64,000 nt of DNA from Deinococcus aquiradiocola (GTDB taxonomy: Bacteria; Deinococcota; Deinococci; Deinococcales; Deinococcaceae). Every line of letters begins with the position of its first letter. The stretch's first letter is position 1. This document shows, one piece after another, positions 33,787 through 43,421 of this stretch. The position numbers and the translations under genes are program-made. Location: positions 62,001 through 126,000 of the forward strand of contig NZ_BMOE01000010.1 of the NCBI RefSeq assembly GCF_014646915.1, written 5' to 3'. The notes beneath the pieces were generated by a model, which was given only the letters and a program-made list of their open reading frames with translations, was not told the origin of the DNA and ran no database searches.

Positions 33787-34953
33787 ATGCGTCAAGCCCG
33801 TCCCCTGCTCGCCCTGACCGCACTCGCCCTGACCGCCGCCGCCACCGCCGACAAGGTCGGCACGCCCGTCCCCATCGGCATCGCGGTCGCGCAGACCAGC
33901 AACACCGCCCTGCTCGGACAGGAACAGGTGATCGGCGCACGCTTCGCCGAGAAGTACATCAACGCGCGCGGCGGCATCAACGGCACCCCCATCCGGCTCG
34001 TGTTCCAGGACACCGGCGGCGACGAGGCCGGCGCCATCAACGCCTTCCAGAACCTCATCACCAAGGACAGGGTCGTCGGCATCGTCGGCCCGACCCTCTC
34101 CCAGCAGGCCTTCAGCGCCGACCCCATCGCCGACCGCGCCAGGGTCCCGGTCCTCGGGCCGAGCAACACCGCCAAAGGCATCCCGCAGATCGGCCCGTAC
34201 GTCGCCCGCGTGTCCGCGCCCGTCTCGGTCGTCGCGCCCAACGCCGTGAAACAGGCCCTGAAACTCGACCCCAAAATCAAGCGCGTCGCGGTGCTGTACG
34301 CCCAGAACGACGCCTTCTCCACCAGCGAGACCGGCACCTTCCAGCAGACCGCCAAGGACCAGGGCCTCACCGTCGCCACCGTCCAGAAGTTCCTCACGAC
34401 CGACAGCGACTTCACCACGCAGGTCACGGCCGTCCTCAACGAGAACGTCGACCTCGTCATCGTGTCCGGCCTCGCCAACGACGGCGGCAACCTCGTCAAG
34501 CAGCTCCGGCAGCTGGGCTACAAGGGCAGCATCATCGGCGGCAACGGCCTGAACACCAGCAACATGTTCCCCGTCTGCCAGCAGTACTGCGACGGCATCA
34601 TCATCGCGCAGGCGTACAGCCCCGCCCAGCCGAGCGCCAACAACCAGCTGTTCGTCAAGGAATACACCGCGCAGTACAAGAAGGCCCCGCCGCAGTTCGC
34701 CGCGCAGGCCTTCACGGGCGTGCAGGTCATGGTGGACGCCCTGAAGGTCCTCGACCACAAGAAGAAACTCGGCGACTGGGAACTCGCGGACCTGCGTACG
34801 GCCCTCAACACCCAGATTCTCGCCGGGAAGTACAACACGCCCCTCGGCCCGATCAGCTTCGACAAGGACGGCGAACTGCAGCAGCAGTCCTTCTATGTCG
34901 CGCAGATCAAGATGAAGGACGCCAAGACCGGCAGCTTCGTCTTCCTGAAGTGA
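33787..34953 (+). CDS. livK: Branched-chain amino acid ABC transporter, substrate-binding protein
   Basis: 388 residues. Signal peptide (MRQARPLLALTALALTAAATA), then the type I periplasmic binding fold of the Leu/Ile/Val family (VPIGIAVAQTSNTALLGQEQVIGARFAEKYINARGGINGTPIRL, IVGPTLSQQAFSADPIAD). Delivers amino acids (Leu/Ile/Val or related) to LivHM. AGGAG lies 6 nt before the ATG. First gene of the operon. Confidence 0.93.
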   Translation: MRQARPLLALTALALTAAATADKVGTPVPIGIAVAQTSNTALLGQEQVIGARFAEKYINARGGINGTPIRLVFQDTGGDEAGAINAFQNLITKDRVVGIVGPTLSQQAFSADPIADRARVPVLGPSNTAKGIPQIGPYVARVSAPVSVVAPNAVKQALKLDPKIKRVAVLYAQNDAFSTSETGTFQQTAKDQGLTVATVQKFLTTDSDFTTQVTAVLNENVDLVIVSGLANDGGNLVKQLRQLGYKGSIIGGNGLNTSNMFPVCQQYCDGIIIAQAYSPAQPSANNQLFVKEYTAQYKKAPPQFAAQAFTGVQVMVDALKVLDHKKKLGDWELADLRTALNTQILAGKYNTPLGPISFDKDGELQQQSFYVAQIKMKDAKTGSFVFLK

Positions 34954-34994
34954 CGCCCGCCTGAGCCCCCGCCGCACGCGGACGGGCACCCCAA

Positions 34995-35052
34995 CCACGG
35001 ACAGCCCCAGCCACGGACAGCCCCAGCCACCACGGTCCAGCCACGGACAGGC
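34995..35052. repeat. Short tandem repeat between livK and livH
   Basis: About three imperfect copies of a 16-bp unit CCACGGACAGCCCCAG, the last ones diverged (CCACCACGGTCCAGCCACGGACAG). Makes up much of the 168-bp livK-livH spacer. Confidence 0.6.
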
Positions 35053-35121
35053 ACACGCGCGGGAAGCGGCACGCACGGGAACCCCCCACGGCCCGCTTCC
35101 CGCGCTCACGCCGGGAGCCCC

Positions 35122-36090
35122 ATGACCGAACTGCTGCAGAACCTCATCAACGGCCTCGCCATCGGCAGCGTGTACGCCATCTTCGCGCTCGGGTACACGC
35201 TCGTCTTCTCGATCCTCGGGATCATCAACTTCGCGCACGGCGCGGTCTTCACGCTCGGCGCGTACTTCACGTACACCCTCGTCGTCGGCCAGTTCGAGAA
35301 CAACGGCCTCATCAAGGGCGTGAACCTCTTCCCGGCCGGCTCGCCCTTCCACGGCAGCGCCTGGGCCTTCGCGGCCGCCGCCGTGATCGGCGCCCTGCTG
35401 TCCGGCGTGGTCGCCGTGATCATCGAACGCCTCGCGTTCCGCCCCATGCGCGCGCGCGGCGCCGACCCGCTCCTCGCGCTCGTCAGCAGCCTCGGCGTGG
35501 CGCTCGTCATCGTGAACCTCATCCAGATCCTCGTCGGCGCGGAAAGTTACAGCTTCCCCACCGACATTTACGGCGACCTGAAACCCGCCCTGATCCTGCA
35601 CGTCGGCGGGAAGCTGGTGGTCGTGAGGACCGTGCAGGTCATCATCTTCGCGGTCAGCATGGTGCTGCTCCTCATCCTCGGGTACGTGATCGGCCGCACG
35701 CGCACCGGCAAGGCCCTGCGTGCCGTCGCCGAGAACCCCGGCACGGCCAGCCTGCTCGGCATCAGCGTCGAGCGCTTCATCGTCATCACGTTCTTCCTGT
35801 CGGGCTTCCTGGGCGGCCTGGCCGGGACGCTCGTCAGCACGGCCTTCAGTGTCGCCGGACCGTACTTCGGCGTGGCGTACGGCCTCAAGGGCCTCGCCGT
35901 GATCGTGCTGGGCGGCCTGGGCAGCATTCCGGGCGCCGTCGTGGGCGGCCTCGTGATCGGGCTCGCCGAGGCGTTCGTGCCCGCCCAGTACAGCGCGTAC
36001 AAGGACGCCGTCGCCTTCGCGCTGCTGTTCGTCATCCTGCTGCTGCGCCCCCAGGGCCTGCTCGGCCGCCTGCAGATCCAGAAGGTCTGA
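35122..36090 (+). CDS. livH: Branched-chain amino acid ABC transporter permease LivH
   Basis: 322 residues, about eight membrane segments. Recognised by LINGLAIGSVYAIFALGYTLVFSILGIINFAHGAVFTLGAY and the C-terminal GLKGLAVIVLGGLGSIPGAVVGGLVIGLAEAF. The cytoplasmic EAA-like loop with RAVAENPGTASLLGIS contacts the LivG/F ATPases. The TGA stop is followed, after one T, by repeat copy A. Confidence 0.93.
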   Translation: MTELLQNLINGLAIGSVYAIFALGYTLVFSILGIINFAHGAVFTLGAYFTYTLVVGQFENNGLIKGVNLFPAGSPFHGSAWAFAAAAVIGALLSGVVAVIIERLAFRPMRARGADPLLALVSSLGVALVIVNLIQILVGAESYSFPTDIYGDLKPALILHVGGKLVVVRTVQVIIFAVSMVLLLILGYVIGRTRTGKALRAVAENPGTASLLGISVERFIVITFFLSGFLGGLAGTLVSTAFSVAGPYFGVAYGLKGLAVIVLGGLGSIPGAVVGGLVIGLAEAFVPAQYSAYKDAVAFALLFVILLLRPQGLLGRLQIQKV

Positions 36091-36091
36091 T

Positions 36092-36214
36092 ACGGTTTTA
36101 AGCTGAACTTTTGGAGTTCAGCCGAGCGGAGCGAGTATCAACAAGTACGGTTTTGAGGAGGTGGAAGGGATGCTGGTGCTGTTCCCGGCATCCCTGGAAT
36201 CGGATCAAAACCGT
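36092..36214. repeat. MITE-like intergenic repeat, copy A (123 bp)
   Basis: Starts ACGGTTTTAAGC and ends GATCAAAACCGT (inverted ends). Inside are hairpin arms GCTGAACT / AGTTCAGC and AGGGATG / CATCCCT, plus an internal copy of the end word (TACGGTTTTGAGG, 36146-36158). It lies inside the liv operon between livH and livM, one base after the livH stop. Confidence 0.9.
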
Positions 36215-36241
36215 ATGACCCCACCCACTCCAGAGGACACC

Positions 36242-37189
36242 ATGGACTTCCTGCAAACCTACGGCTTCCTGATCGTGACCATGCTGCAGCAGGGCCTGCT
36301 GGGCCTGAGCCTGTACTTCCCGCTGATGGCCGGGCAGCTGAGCCTCGCCAGTCCCGGCTTCTACTCGCTCGGCGGGTACATCGCGGCCATCCTGCTGACC
36401 GCGCCGCAGTTCGCGCCCTGGCGTGACGCGCTGGGCGGCTGGATCTTCCCGGTGTCGTGGCTGCTGTCCGCGCTCGCGTCGGCCCTGCTGGGCGTGCTGG
36501 TCGGCATTCCGGCCCTGCGGCTGCGCGGCATCTACCTGGCGCTCGCCACCATCGCCTTCGTGCAGATCCTGCAGGTGCTGAGCCTGAACCTGTCCATCAC
36601 GGGCGGCGCGGTCGGCCTGTTCGGCATCCCGCAGGCGTTCGGGTTCGTGGACCGCTGGCAGTACGTGTTCGTGTTCCTGCCGACCGTGCTGATCGTGCTG
36701 CTGTTCGCGCACCGCCTGCAGGGGTCCCGCGTGGGCCGCGCCTTCCGCGCGATCCGTGAGGACGAACTCGCGGCGGACGCGATGGGTATCCCGCCCACCC
36801 GCTACAAGGTGCTGGCCTTCGTGATCGGGGCGGTCGTGGCGGGCGTGGTCGGCGCCATGAGTGCCCCCTTCCTGAACACCTGGAACGCCCGGCAGGGCAC
36901 CTTCGACGCGTCCATCGCGTTCCTGGCGTACACCCTGATCGGCGGGAGCCGCAGCATGTGGGGCCCGCTGCTCGGCGGCGCGCTCCTGGCGAGCCTGCCG
37001 GAACTGCTGCGCGGCCTCGCCGACTGGCGACTCGTGATCAACGGTCTGGTGCTCGTCGTGGCGAGCCTGTACCTCCCGCAGGGCATCGTGGGCGCCCTCG
37101 GCCGGTTGCGCCGCCCCGCGCCCCCGCAGCGTCCCGCGCCGCCCGCCCCGCCTGCCGTGCGCGGCCCCGCGCTGGGAGACACGCCGTGA
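36242..37189 (+). CDS. livM: Branched-chain amino acid ABC transporter permease LivM
   Basis: 315 residues, polytopic. Typical LivM features: LGLSLYFPLMAGQLSLASPGFYSLGGYIAAIL, PALRLRGIYLALATIAFVQIL, RAIREDELAADAMGI (ATPase-contact loop) and AYTLIGGSRSMWGPLLGG. The start at MDFLQTYG follows AGAGGAC; the in-frame extension upstream runs through repeat A and is rejected. The C-terminus carries a Pro/Ala-rich tail. The stop overlaps the livG start. Confidence 0.93.
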   Translation: MDFLQTYGFLIVTMLQQGLLGLSLYFPLMAGQLSLASPGFYSLGGYIAAILLTAPQFAPWRDALGGWIFPVSWLLSALASALLGVLVGIPALRLRGIYLALATIAFVQILQVLSLNLSITGGAVGLFGIPQAFGFVDRWQYVFVFLPTVLIVLLFAHRLQGSRVGRAFRAIREDELAADAMGIPPTRYKVLAFVIGAVVAGVVGAMSAPFLNTWNARQGTFDASIAFLAYTLIGGSRSMWGPLLGGALLASLPELLRGLADWRLVINGLVLVVASLYLPQGIVGALGRLRRPAPPQRPAPPAPPAVRGPALGDTP

Positions 37190-37980
37190 CGGGCGTCCCC
37201 CTCATGGCCGCCCCCCTCATGGCCGCCGAGGCCGTCCTGCAGGCGAGCGGGCTCACGCGCCGCTTCGGTGGCCTGATCGCCGTGAACGACGTGTCCTTCG
37301 AGGTGCGGCGCGGCGAGATCTTCGGCCTGATCGGCCCGAACGGCGCGGGCAAGACGACCCTCTTCAACCTCATGACGGGCCTCACCCCGCCGTCCTCCGG
37401 CACCCTCACGTACGCCGGGCAGGACATCACGGGGCAGCCGCCGCACCGCGTCGCGGCCCTCGGCATCGGCCGCACCTTCCAGAACATCCGCCTGTTCCGC
37501 GTGCTGAGCGCCCTGGAGAACGTCAAGATCGCCCAGCACGCCCGCACCACCTCCGGCCTGATCAGCGGCCTCAGCGGACGCGACCGCGCCGAGGAACGCC
37601 TCGTGACCGAACGCGCCTGGGCACTCCTCGACCTCGTCGGCCTGTCGGACCGCGCGGGCGAAGAAGCCGGGAACTTCAGTTACGGCGACCAGCGCCGCCT
37701 GGAGATCGCGCGCGCCCTCGCCCTGCAACCCCGCGTACTGCTGCTCGACGAGCCCGCCGCAGGCATGAACACCAGCGAGAAGGGCGAACTGACCGGCTTC
37801 ATCCGCCGCGTCCGCGACGAGTACGACCTGACCGTCATGGTGATCGAGCACCACGTGCCGCTCGTCATGAACCTCTGCGACCGCGTCGCCGTCCTGAACT
37901 TCGGTCAGCTGATCGCGGTGGGCGACCCCGCCACCGTCCAGCGTGACCCCAGGGTCATCGAAGCGTACCTCGGCGGCTGA
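37186..37980 (+). CDS. livG: Branched-chain amino acid ABC transporter ATPase LivG
   Basis: 264 residues. Walker A GPNGAGKTT, signature FSYGDQRRLEIA, Walker B VLLLDEPAAGMN and switch MVIEHHV, with the LivG-specific GIGRTFQNIRLF. GTG start overlapping the livM stop (GTGA). Confidence 0.94.
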   Translation: MTGVPLMAAPLMAAEAVLQASGLTRRFGGLIAVNDVSFEVRRGEIFGLIGPNGAGKTTLFNLMTGLTPPSSGTLTYAGQDITGQPPHRVAALGIGRTFQNIRLFRVLSALENVKIAQHARTTSGLISGLSGRDRAEERLVTERAWALLDLVGLSDRAGEEAGNFSYGDQRRLEIARALALQPRVLLLDEPAAGMNTSEKGELTGFIRRVRDEYDLTVMVIEHHVPLVMNLCDRVAVLNFGQLIAVGDPATVQRDPRVIEAYLGG

Positions 37981-38020
37981 ACCGCCCCCACCCACCCGCG
38001 CCGCGCACAAAGGAGGCCGC

Positions 38021-38731
38021 ATGGCCCTGCTCGACATCGAACACCTCAGCGTCAACTACGGCGCCATCCAGGCCGTCAGGGACCTGTCCCTCACCGTGCA
38101 GGAAGGCGAGATCGTCACCCTCATCGGCGCGAACGGCGCAGGCAAGACCACCACCCTGCGCGCCGTCTCCCGCCTCCTGAAACCGCGCGGCGGCACCCTG
38201 CGCTTCGCGGGCCGCGACCTCACCCGCCTCCCGCCCGACGAAGCCGTCCGGCTCGGCATCGCGCAGAGCCCCGAAGGCCGACAGGTCCTCGCCCGGCAGA
38301 CCGTGCACGACAACCTCGAACTCGGCGCGTACACCCGCCGTGACCACGCCCAGATCCACGCCGACATCGAACAGCAGTACGACCGCTTCCCCAGGCTCCG
38401 CGAACGCCGCGCCCAGCCCGCCGGGACCCTCTCCGGCGGCGAACAGCAGATGCTCGCCATCGCCCGCGCCCTCATGAGCCGCCCGAAACTGCTGCTGCTC
38501 GACGAACCCAGCCTCGGCCTCGCGCCACTCGTGGTGCTGGAAATCTTCGGCATCCTGCGCGAACTGAATGCCCAGGGCGTCACCATGCTCCTCGTCGAAC
38601 AGAACGCCCGCCTCGCCATGCAGCACAGCCACCGCACGTACGTCATGGAGGCCGGACAGGTCACCTTCACCGGCCCGTCCGACCAGCTCGTGAACGACGA
38701 ACGCGTCCTGCACGCCTATCTGGGCGGCTGA
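38021..38731 (+). CDS. livF: Branched-chain amino acid ABC transporter ATPase LivF
   Basis: 236 residues. Walker A GANGAGKTTT, LivF-type AQSPEGRQVLARQTVHDNLELG, signature LSGGEQQMLAIARAL, Walker B LLLLDEPSLGLAP, LLVEQN. AGGAGG lies before the ATG, 40 bp after livG. Last gene of the operon. Confidence 0.94.
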   Translation: MALLDIEHLSVNYGAIQAVRDLSLTVQEGEIVTLIGANGAGKTTTLRAVSRLLKPRGGTLRFAGRDLTRLPPDEAVRLGIAQSPEGRQVLARQTVHDNLELGAYTRRDHAQIHADIEQQYDRFPRLRERRAQPAGTLSGGEQQMLAIARALMSRPKLLLLDEPSLGLAPLVVLEIFGILRELNAQGVTMLLVEQNARLAMQHSHRTYVMEAGQVTFTGPSDQLVNDERVLHAYLGG

Positions 38732-38740
38732 CCCGGCCGG

Positions 38741-38790
38741 GACAGCAGAGGGCGGCGGCCCCCACGGGAACCGCCGCCCTCCTGTCTGTT
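38741..38790 (+). terminator. Terminator of the liv operon
   Basis: Strong hairpin: GAGGGCGGCGG / CCGCCGCCCTC extended below a 2-nt bulge by GACAG / CTGTC, followed by TGTTCCTG. Confidence 0.75.
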
Positions 38791-38847
38791 CCTGCGCCCT
38801 GCAGCCCCTCAGGTGTGCATTGCCCGGTGGACCGGAATCCCGATCAG

Positions 38848-38970
38848 ACGGTTTTGAGCTGAACTTTTTGAGTTCAGCCGAGCGAAGCGAGCACCAACAA
38901 GTACGGTGTTGAGGAGGTGGAAGGGATGTCGGTGCTTTTTCCGGCATCCCTGGAATCGGATCAAAACCGT
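38848..38970. repeat. MITE-like intergenic repeat, copy B (123 bp) with 5-bp target duplication
   Basis: ACGGTTTTGAGC ... TCAAAACCGT, with the same internal hairpins as copy A. Flanked by a perfect 5-bp direct repeat ATCAG (38843-38847 and 38971-38975), as expected from transposition. The right end lies one base from the TGA stop of the SufT-like gene (minus strand). Confidence 0.92.
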
Positions 38971-38971
38971 A

Positions 38972-39388
38972 TCAGACGTTGAAGCCGAACATGCGCATCT
39001 GGCGTTTGCCGTCGTCGCTCATCTTGTCGGGCGCCCACGGCGGCGACCACACGAACTCCACCTCGACCTGATTGATGCCGTCCAGGCGCATGACGGCCAT
39101 CTCCGCGTCCGCGCGGATCAGGTCCTGCACGGGGCAGCCGACCGAGGTGAGCGTCATGGTGATCTCGACGTTCCCGGCGGTGCTGATGTCCACGCCGTAG
39201 ATCAGGCCGAGGTCCACGACGTTCACGGGAATCTCCGGGTCCTTCACGACCTTGAGCGCTTCGAGCACCTGCGCCTGGCTGGGCAGGCCCTCCGCGACCG
39301 GCGTGGTGCTGGGGTTCACGAGCGCGCCGCTGTACACGCCGTCCCCGGCGCTGGTGTCCACCGCGTCCGTGTGCGCGTCGCCGGTCAC
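38972..39388 (-). CDS. DUF59 / SufT-like Fe-S assembly protein
   Basis: 138 residues. MIP18/DUF59 core LEALKVVKDPEIPVNVVDLGLIYGVDI, the TLTSVGCPVQDLI cysteine region and VEFVWSPPWAPDKMSDDGKRQM, as in SufT and PaaD-type proteins that mature Fe-S targets. The first 35 residues are variable. GTG start overlapping the stop of the rhodanese gene (GTGA), so sulfur carrier and Fe-S factor are co-translated. Confidence 0.88.
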   Translation of the reverse strand: MTGDAHTDAVDTSAGDGVYSGALVNPSTTPVAEGLPSQAQVLEALKVVKDPEIPVNVVDLGLIYGVDISTAGNVEITMTLTSVGCPVQDLIRADAEMAVMRLDGINQVEVEFVWSPPWAPDKMSDDGKRQMRMFGFNV

Positions 39389-39696
39389 TTGTCGTCACCG
39401 GTGGGCAGGCCGTCCTGCACCCAGGCCATCGTGCCGCCCGTGAGGTTGCTGACGTTGCCGTAGCCCTGGTCGATCAGGAACTGACCGGCACGTTCGCTGC
39501 GGGCGCCGCTGCGGCAGATCATGATGATCTCGGCGTCCCTGGGGAGGGAAGCGTAGCTGTTCTGGAAGTCGCTGAGCGGCATGAGCTGCGCGCCGGTCGC
39601 GTGGACCTCGTCGTACTCGTTCGGTTCGCGCACGTCGATCAGCAGGGCGCCCTGCTGGAGGCGGGCCTGGGCGTCTTTCGGGTTGAGCTCGTTCAT
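39385..39696 (-). CDS. Single-domain rhodanese
   Basis: 103 residues. Rhodanese fold with LIDVREPNEYDEVHATGA and the active-site Cys in MICRSGARS, then SNLTGGTMAWVQDGLP. A sulfurtransferase or persulfide carrier. TATGCT (39704-39709, minus) ends 7 nt before the ATG, a leaderless start that rejects the long in-frame extension. Coupled to the SufT-like gene. Confidence 0.9.
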   Translation of the reverse strand: MNELNPKDAQARLQQGALLIDVREPNEYDEVHATGAQLMPLSDFQNSYASLPRDAEIIMICRSGARSERAGQFLIDQGYGNVSNLTGGTMAWVQDGLPTGDDK

Positions 39697-39850
39697 GCTG
39701 CCCAGCATACAGGGCGAGTGCGGGCCGGACCCTGAGTTGAGCCGCATTGTGCGTGGTCGCATTTCGCATCGTGCCGTGCGGCCGGGTCGCGGCCCCGTGA
39801 GTGGGCGCCCGGGCGGGCAGGGGGGAGGCGCGTGCGGGTACACTGCCTGC

Positions 39851-40180
39851 ATGTCCACGCCCGACCCGCAGTCCCCTGCCGTTCCCCCGTCCGCGCCGGG
39901 TCCGGGCCTGCCGGACGCCTCGGCGCTGCTGGTGGACCTGAGGCCCGCGCCGTTGCGGGCGGCCGTGCCGCTCCCCGCCCTGCCGAACCGCGTGGTGACG
40001 CTCACGCTGGACGTGATCGAGGACGGCGGGCACGGCCTCACGGCGGGTGCGGGCGAGGTGGTGGTGCTGTGCGAGCGCGGGGTTCGCAGCACCCTGGCCG
40101 CGCGGCTGCTGCGGGCCGACGGCGTGAACGCCAGCGCGTACCCGGGCGGTGTGCCTGCCCTGCTGCGCGCCCTGCCCTGA
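39851..40180 (+). CDS. Rhodanese-like protein
   Basis: 109 residues. A Pro-rich start (about 1-22), then LLVDLRPAPLRAAV and the active-site loop VVLCERGVRSTLAARLL with Cys, ending in AYPGGVPALLRAL. TACACT (39839-39844) ends 6 nt before the ATG. It is divergent from the first rhodanese 154 bp away; two rhodaneses back to back suggest duplication or joint sulfur-trafficking control. Confidence 0.82.
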   Translation: MSTPDPQSPAVPPSAPGPGLPDASALLVDLRPAPLRAAVPLPALPNRVVTLTLDVIEDGGHGLTAGAGEVVVLCERGVRSTLAARLLRADGVNASAYPGGVPALLRALP

Positions 40181-40225
40181 GACCGGACCGAACGACCTGC
40201 GGGCGCGTCACGCCCTGCCGCGTGT

Positions 40226-40256
40226 TTGGACAGCGTGGCGTGCGCTGCGCTAGTAT
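40226..40256 (+). promoter_or_regulatory. Possible efp promoter
   Basis: TTGGAC (40226-40231), 19-bp spacer, TAGTAT (40251-40256), giving a leader of about 160 nt. Confidence 0.45.
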
Positions 40257-40422
40257 GGAGCCTGCTGTCTGCCCCCCGACCCCCGGCACCGCACGGGACT
40301 GCACCACAACGCTGCACCCTGCGGTTCCGGGACCGGGCGAGCGCGGACGACTGAAGGGCGGGCCAGCCGGAGGCCAACAGCGGTCACCGGCGGCCCGCGC
40401 GTTCAGGACAGAGGAGAACACC

Positions 40423-40980
40423 ATGATTAGCGTAACGGATCTCAGAAACGGCACGAAAGTGCAGATGGACGGCGGCCTGTGGGAGTGCCTGGACTACTCG
40501 CACCTCAAGATGGGCCGCGGCGGTGCGAAGGTCGTCACGAAGTTCCGTAACCTCGAGACGGGCAGCATCGTCGACCGGACCTTCAACAGCACCGAAAAGC
40601 TGCAGGACATCTTCGTGGAGACCAAGCCCATGCAGTACCTGTACAAGGACGGCGACGACTTCATGTTCATGGACATGGAGACCTTCGATCAGGTGTCCCT
40701 GCCGCCCGTGCTGGCCGGTGACGCCGCGAAGTTCCTGAAGGAGAACATGGAGGTCGAGGTGTCCATGTTCGGCGAGAAGGCCCTCAAGATCGTGCTGCCC
40801 AACAAGGTCGTGCTGAAGATTGTCGAGACGGCCCCCGGCGTGCGCGGCGACACCGTGTCCGGCGGCACGAAGCCCGCCGTGCTGGAAGGCGGCGCGATCG
40901 TTCAGGTGCCGCTGTTCGTGGATCAGGACACCGAAGTGAACGTGGACACCCGGACCGGCGAGTACCTCAGCCGCGCCTGA
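40423..40980 (+). CDS. efp: Elongation factor P
   Basis: 185 residues. Relieves ribosome stalling at polyproline. Three beta-barrel domains; the domain I loop reads [11 protein letters not shown], so position 32 at the tip is Arg, not the Lys that EpmA modifies. C-terminal [24 protein letters not shown] and the [13 protein letters not shown] end are canonical. GAGGAG before the ATG. It leads the efp-accB-accC group, a common bacterial arrangement. Confidence 0.96.
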   Translation: MISVTDLRNGTKVQMDGGLWECLDYSHLKMGRGGAKVVTKFRNLETGSIVDRTFNSTEKLQDIFVETKPMQYLYKDGDDFMFMDMETFDQVSLPPVLAGDAAKFLKENMEVEVSMFGEKALKIVLPNKVVLKIVETAPGVRGDTVSGGTKPAVLEGGAIVQVPLFVDQDTEVNVDTRTGEYLSRA

Positions 40981-41000
40981 CGTGCCGCTCGTCTGAACGT

Positions 41001-41028
41001 GCCGCCCTCCCTCACGGGGGGGCGGTTT
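41001..41028 (+). terminator. Terminator after efp
   Basis: CCGCCCTCC paired with GGGGGGGCGG around CTCAC, followed by TTTCG. Moderate T-tract; some read-through into accB is possible. Confidence 0.6.
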
Positions 41029-41183
41029 CGTCTGCATCGTTGTACCGGGTGCAAGCGGGCGGACGCGGGCCGAACGTCCGTTATGCTGTGGGCACCGAGG
41101 AACCCCCGACGTTCGCGGCCGTGCCGTCAGCCCAGCAGGACCCACGGCAGGCCGAGGCGCCGGACGCAACACAAGGAGTCGCT

Positions 41184-41687
41184 ATGAACCCCAAAGACCT
41201 GAAAGAGATTTTGCGGGCGCTGGAAGTCGCCGACGTCCGCGAGTTCAACCTGAAGACCGCCGACTATGACCTGAGCATCCGTCGCGGCGCGGAAGCGCCC
41301 GTCGTGTACGCCCAGCCGCAGTACGCGCCCGCCCCGGTGCCCGCGCAGCAGGCCCCGGCCAGCGCGCCCGCCAGCGCCGCACCCACGCCCGCCGTGCCTG
41401 CCGCAGCCGAAACGGCGCCCGCTGCCGCCCCGGCCCCCGCGCCCGCCGCGAGCGGCACGCCCGTCAAGGCGCCCATCGTGGGGACCTTCTACACTTCCAG
41501 CAGCCCCGACGCGGCCGCGTACGTGAAGGTCGGCGACACCATCGCCGCCGGACAGGTGCTGTGCATCATCGAAGCGATGAAGCTCATGAACGAGATCGAA
41601 GCCGAAACGAGCGGCACCCTGCGCGAGATCCTCGTCAAGAACGGCGACCCGGTCGAGTACGGCCAGACGCTCTTCATCATCGAATGA
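41184..41687 (+). CDS. accB: Biotin carboxyl carrier protein of acetyl-CoA carboxylase
   Basis: 167 residues. N-terminal helix, an Ala/Pro-rich swinging linker (about 47-95) and the biotinyl domain from [25 protein letters not shown] with the biotin lysine in EAMKLMNE. Carries carboxybiotin between AccC and the carboxyltransferase. AAGGAG before the ATG. A possible -10 TATGCT lies at 41082-41087. Confidence 0.96.
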   Translation: MNPKDLKEILRALEVADVREFNLKTADYDLSIRRGAEAPVVYAQPQYAPAPVPAQQAPASAPASAAPTPAVPAAAETAPAAAPAPAPAASGTPVKAPIVGTFYTSSSPDAAAYVKVGDTIAAGQVLCIIEAMKLMNEIEAETSGTLREILVKNGDPVEYGQTLFIIE

Positions 41688-41695
41688 GGTCGGAA

Positions 41696-41760
41696 GGTCA
41701 GCGGGCCCGAGGGTGCAGGGGCGTCACGCCCAGGGCGCACCCCATCCTGACCCGCTGACC
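41696..41760 (+). other. Extended hairpin between accB and accC
   Basis: GGTCAGCGGG / CCCGCTGACC (10 bp) closes a structure with inner pairs GGGTGC / GCACCC and GGGCGT / GCCC. It occupies most of the 96-bp spacer and may set the accB:accC ratio by processing or partial termination. Confidence 0.5.
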
Positions 41761-41783
41761 CCCCGACCCTGCCGGAGGCAGAC

Positions 41784-43124
<1,341 letters not shown>

Positions 43125-43125
43125 T

Positions 43126-43248
43126 ACGATTTTGAGCTGAACTTTTGGAGTTCAGCCGAGCGAAGCGAGCACCAACAAGTACGGTTTTGAGGAGATGGAA
43201 GGGATGTCGGCGCTGTTTCCGCCATCCCTGTAATCGGATCAAAACCGT
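43126..43248. repeat. MITE-like intergenic repeat, copy C (123 bp)
   Basis: ACGATTTTGAGC ... GATCAAAACCGT, same internal hairpins and internal TACGGTTTTGAGG as copies A and B. Flanks CTGAT (43121-43125) and CTGAG (43249-43253) match in 4 of 5 positions, a probable target duplication. The left end lies one base after the accC stop. Confidence 0.9.
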
Positions 43249-43331
43249 CTGAGTCCGGATTCCGGAACCAGCCGCCCTCACGACGGACGGCCCCGGACGC
43301 TCAGCGGCGGCCTGGAATCTACGCAACGTGA

Positions 43332-43365
43332 AATGCCGGGCCTGCAGTGTTGCAGGCCCGGCATT
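43332..43365. terminator. Bidirectional terminator, accC / WGxxG protein gene
   Basis: A perfect 15-bp stem (AATGCCGGGCCTGCA, loop GTGT, and its complement) lies between convergent genes. Confidence 0.8.
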
Positions 43366-43421
43366 CGTCTGGCTGGTCGCCCGTCCTCACGGCACGCCGT
43401 GGACCAGCGGCCCGGGTCGGG

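Noticed and set aside
36092..36214. Repeat copy A as a transcription terminator of livH
   Set aside because: Its hairpins lack a T-tract and it lies inside a five-gene operon whose downstream genes need read-through.
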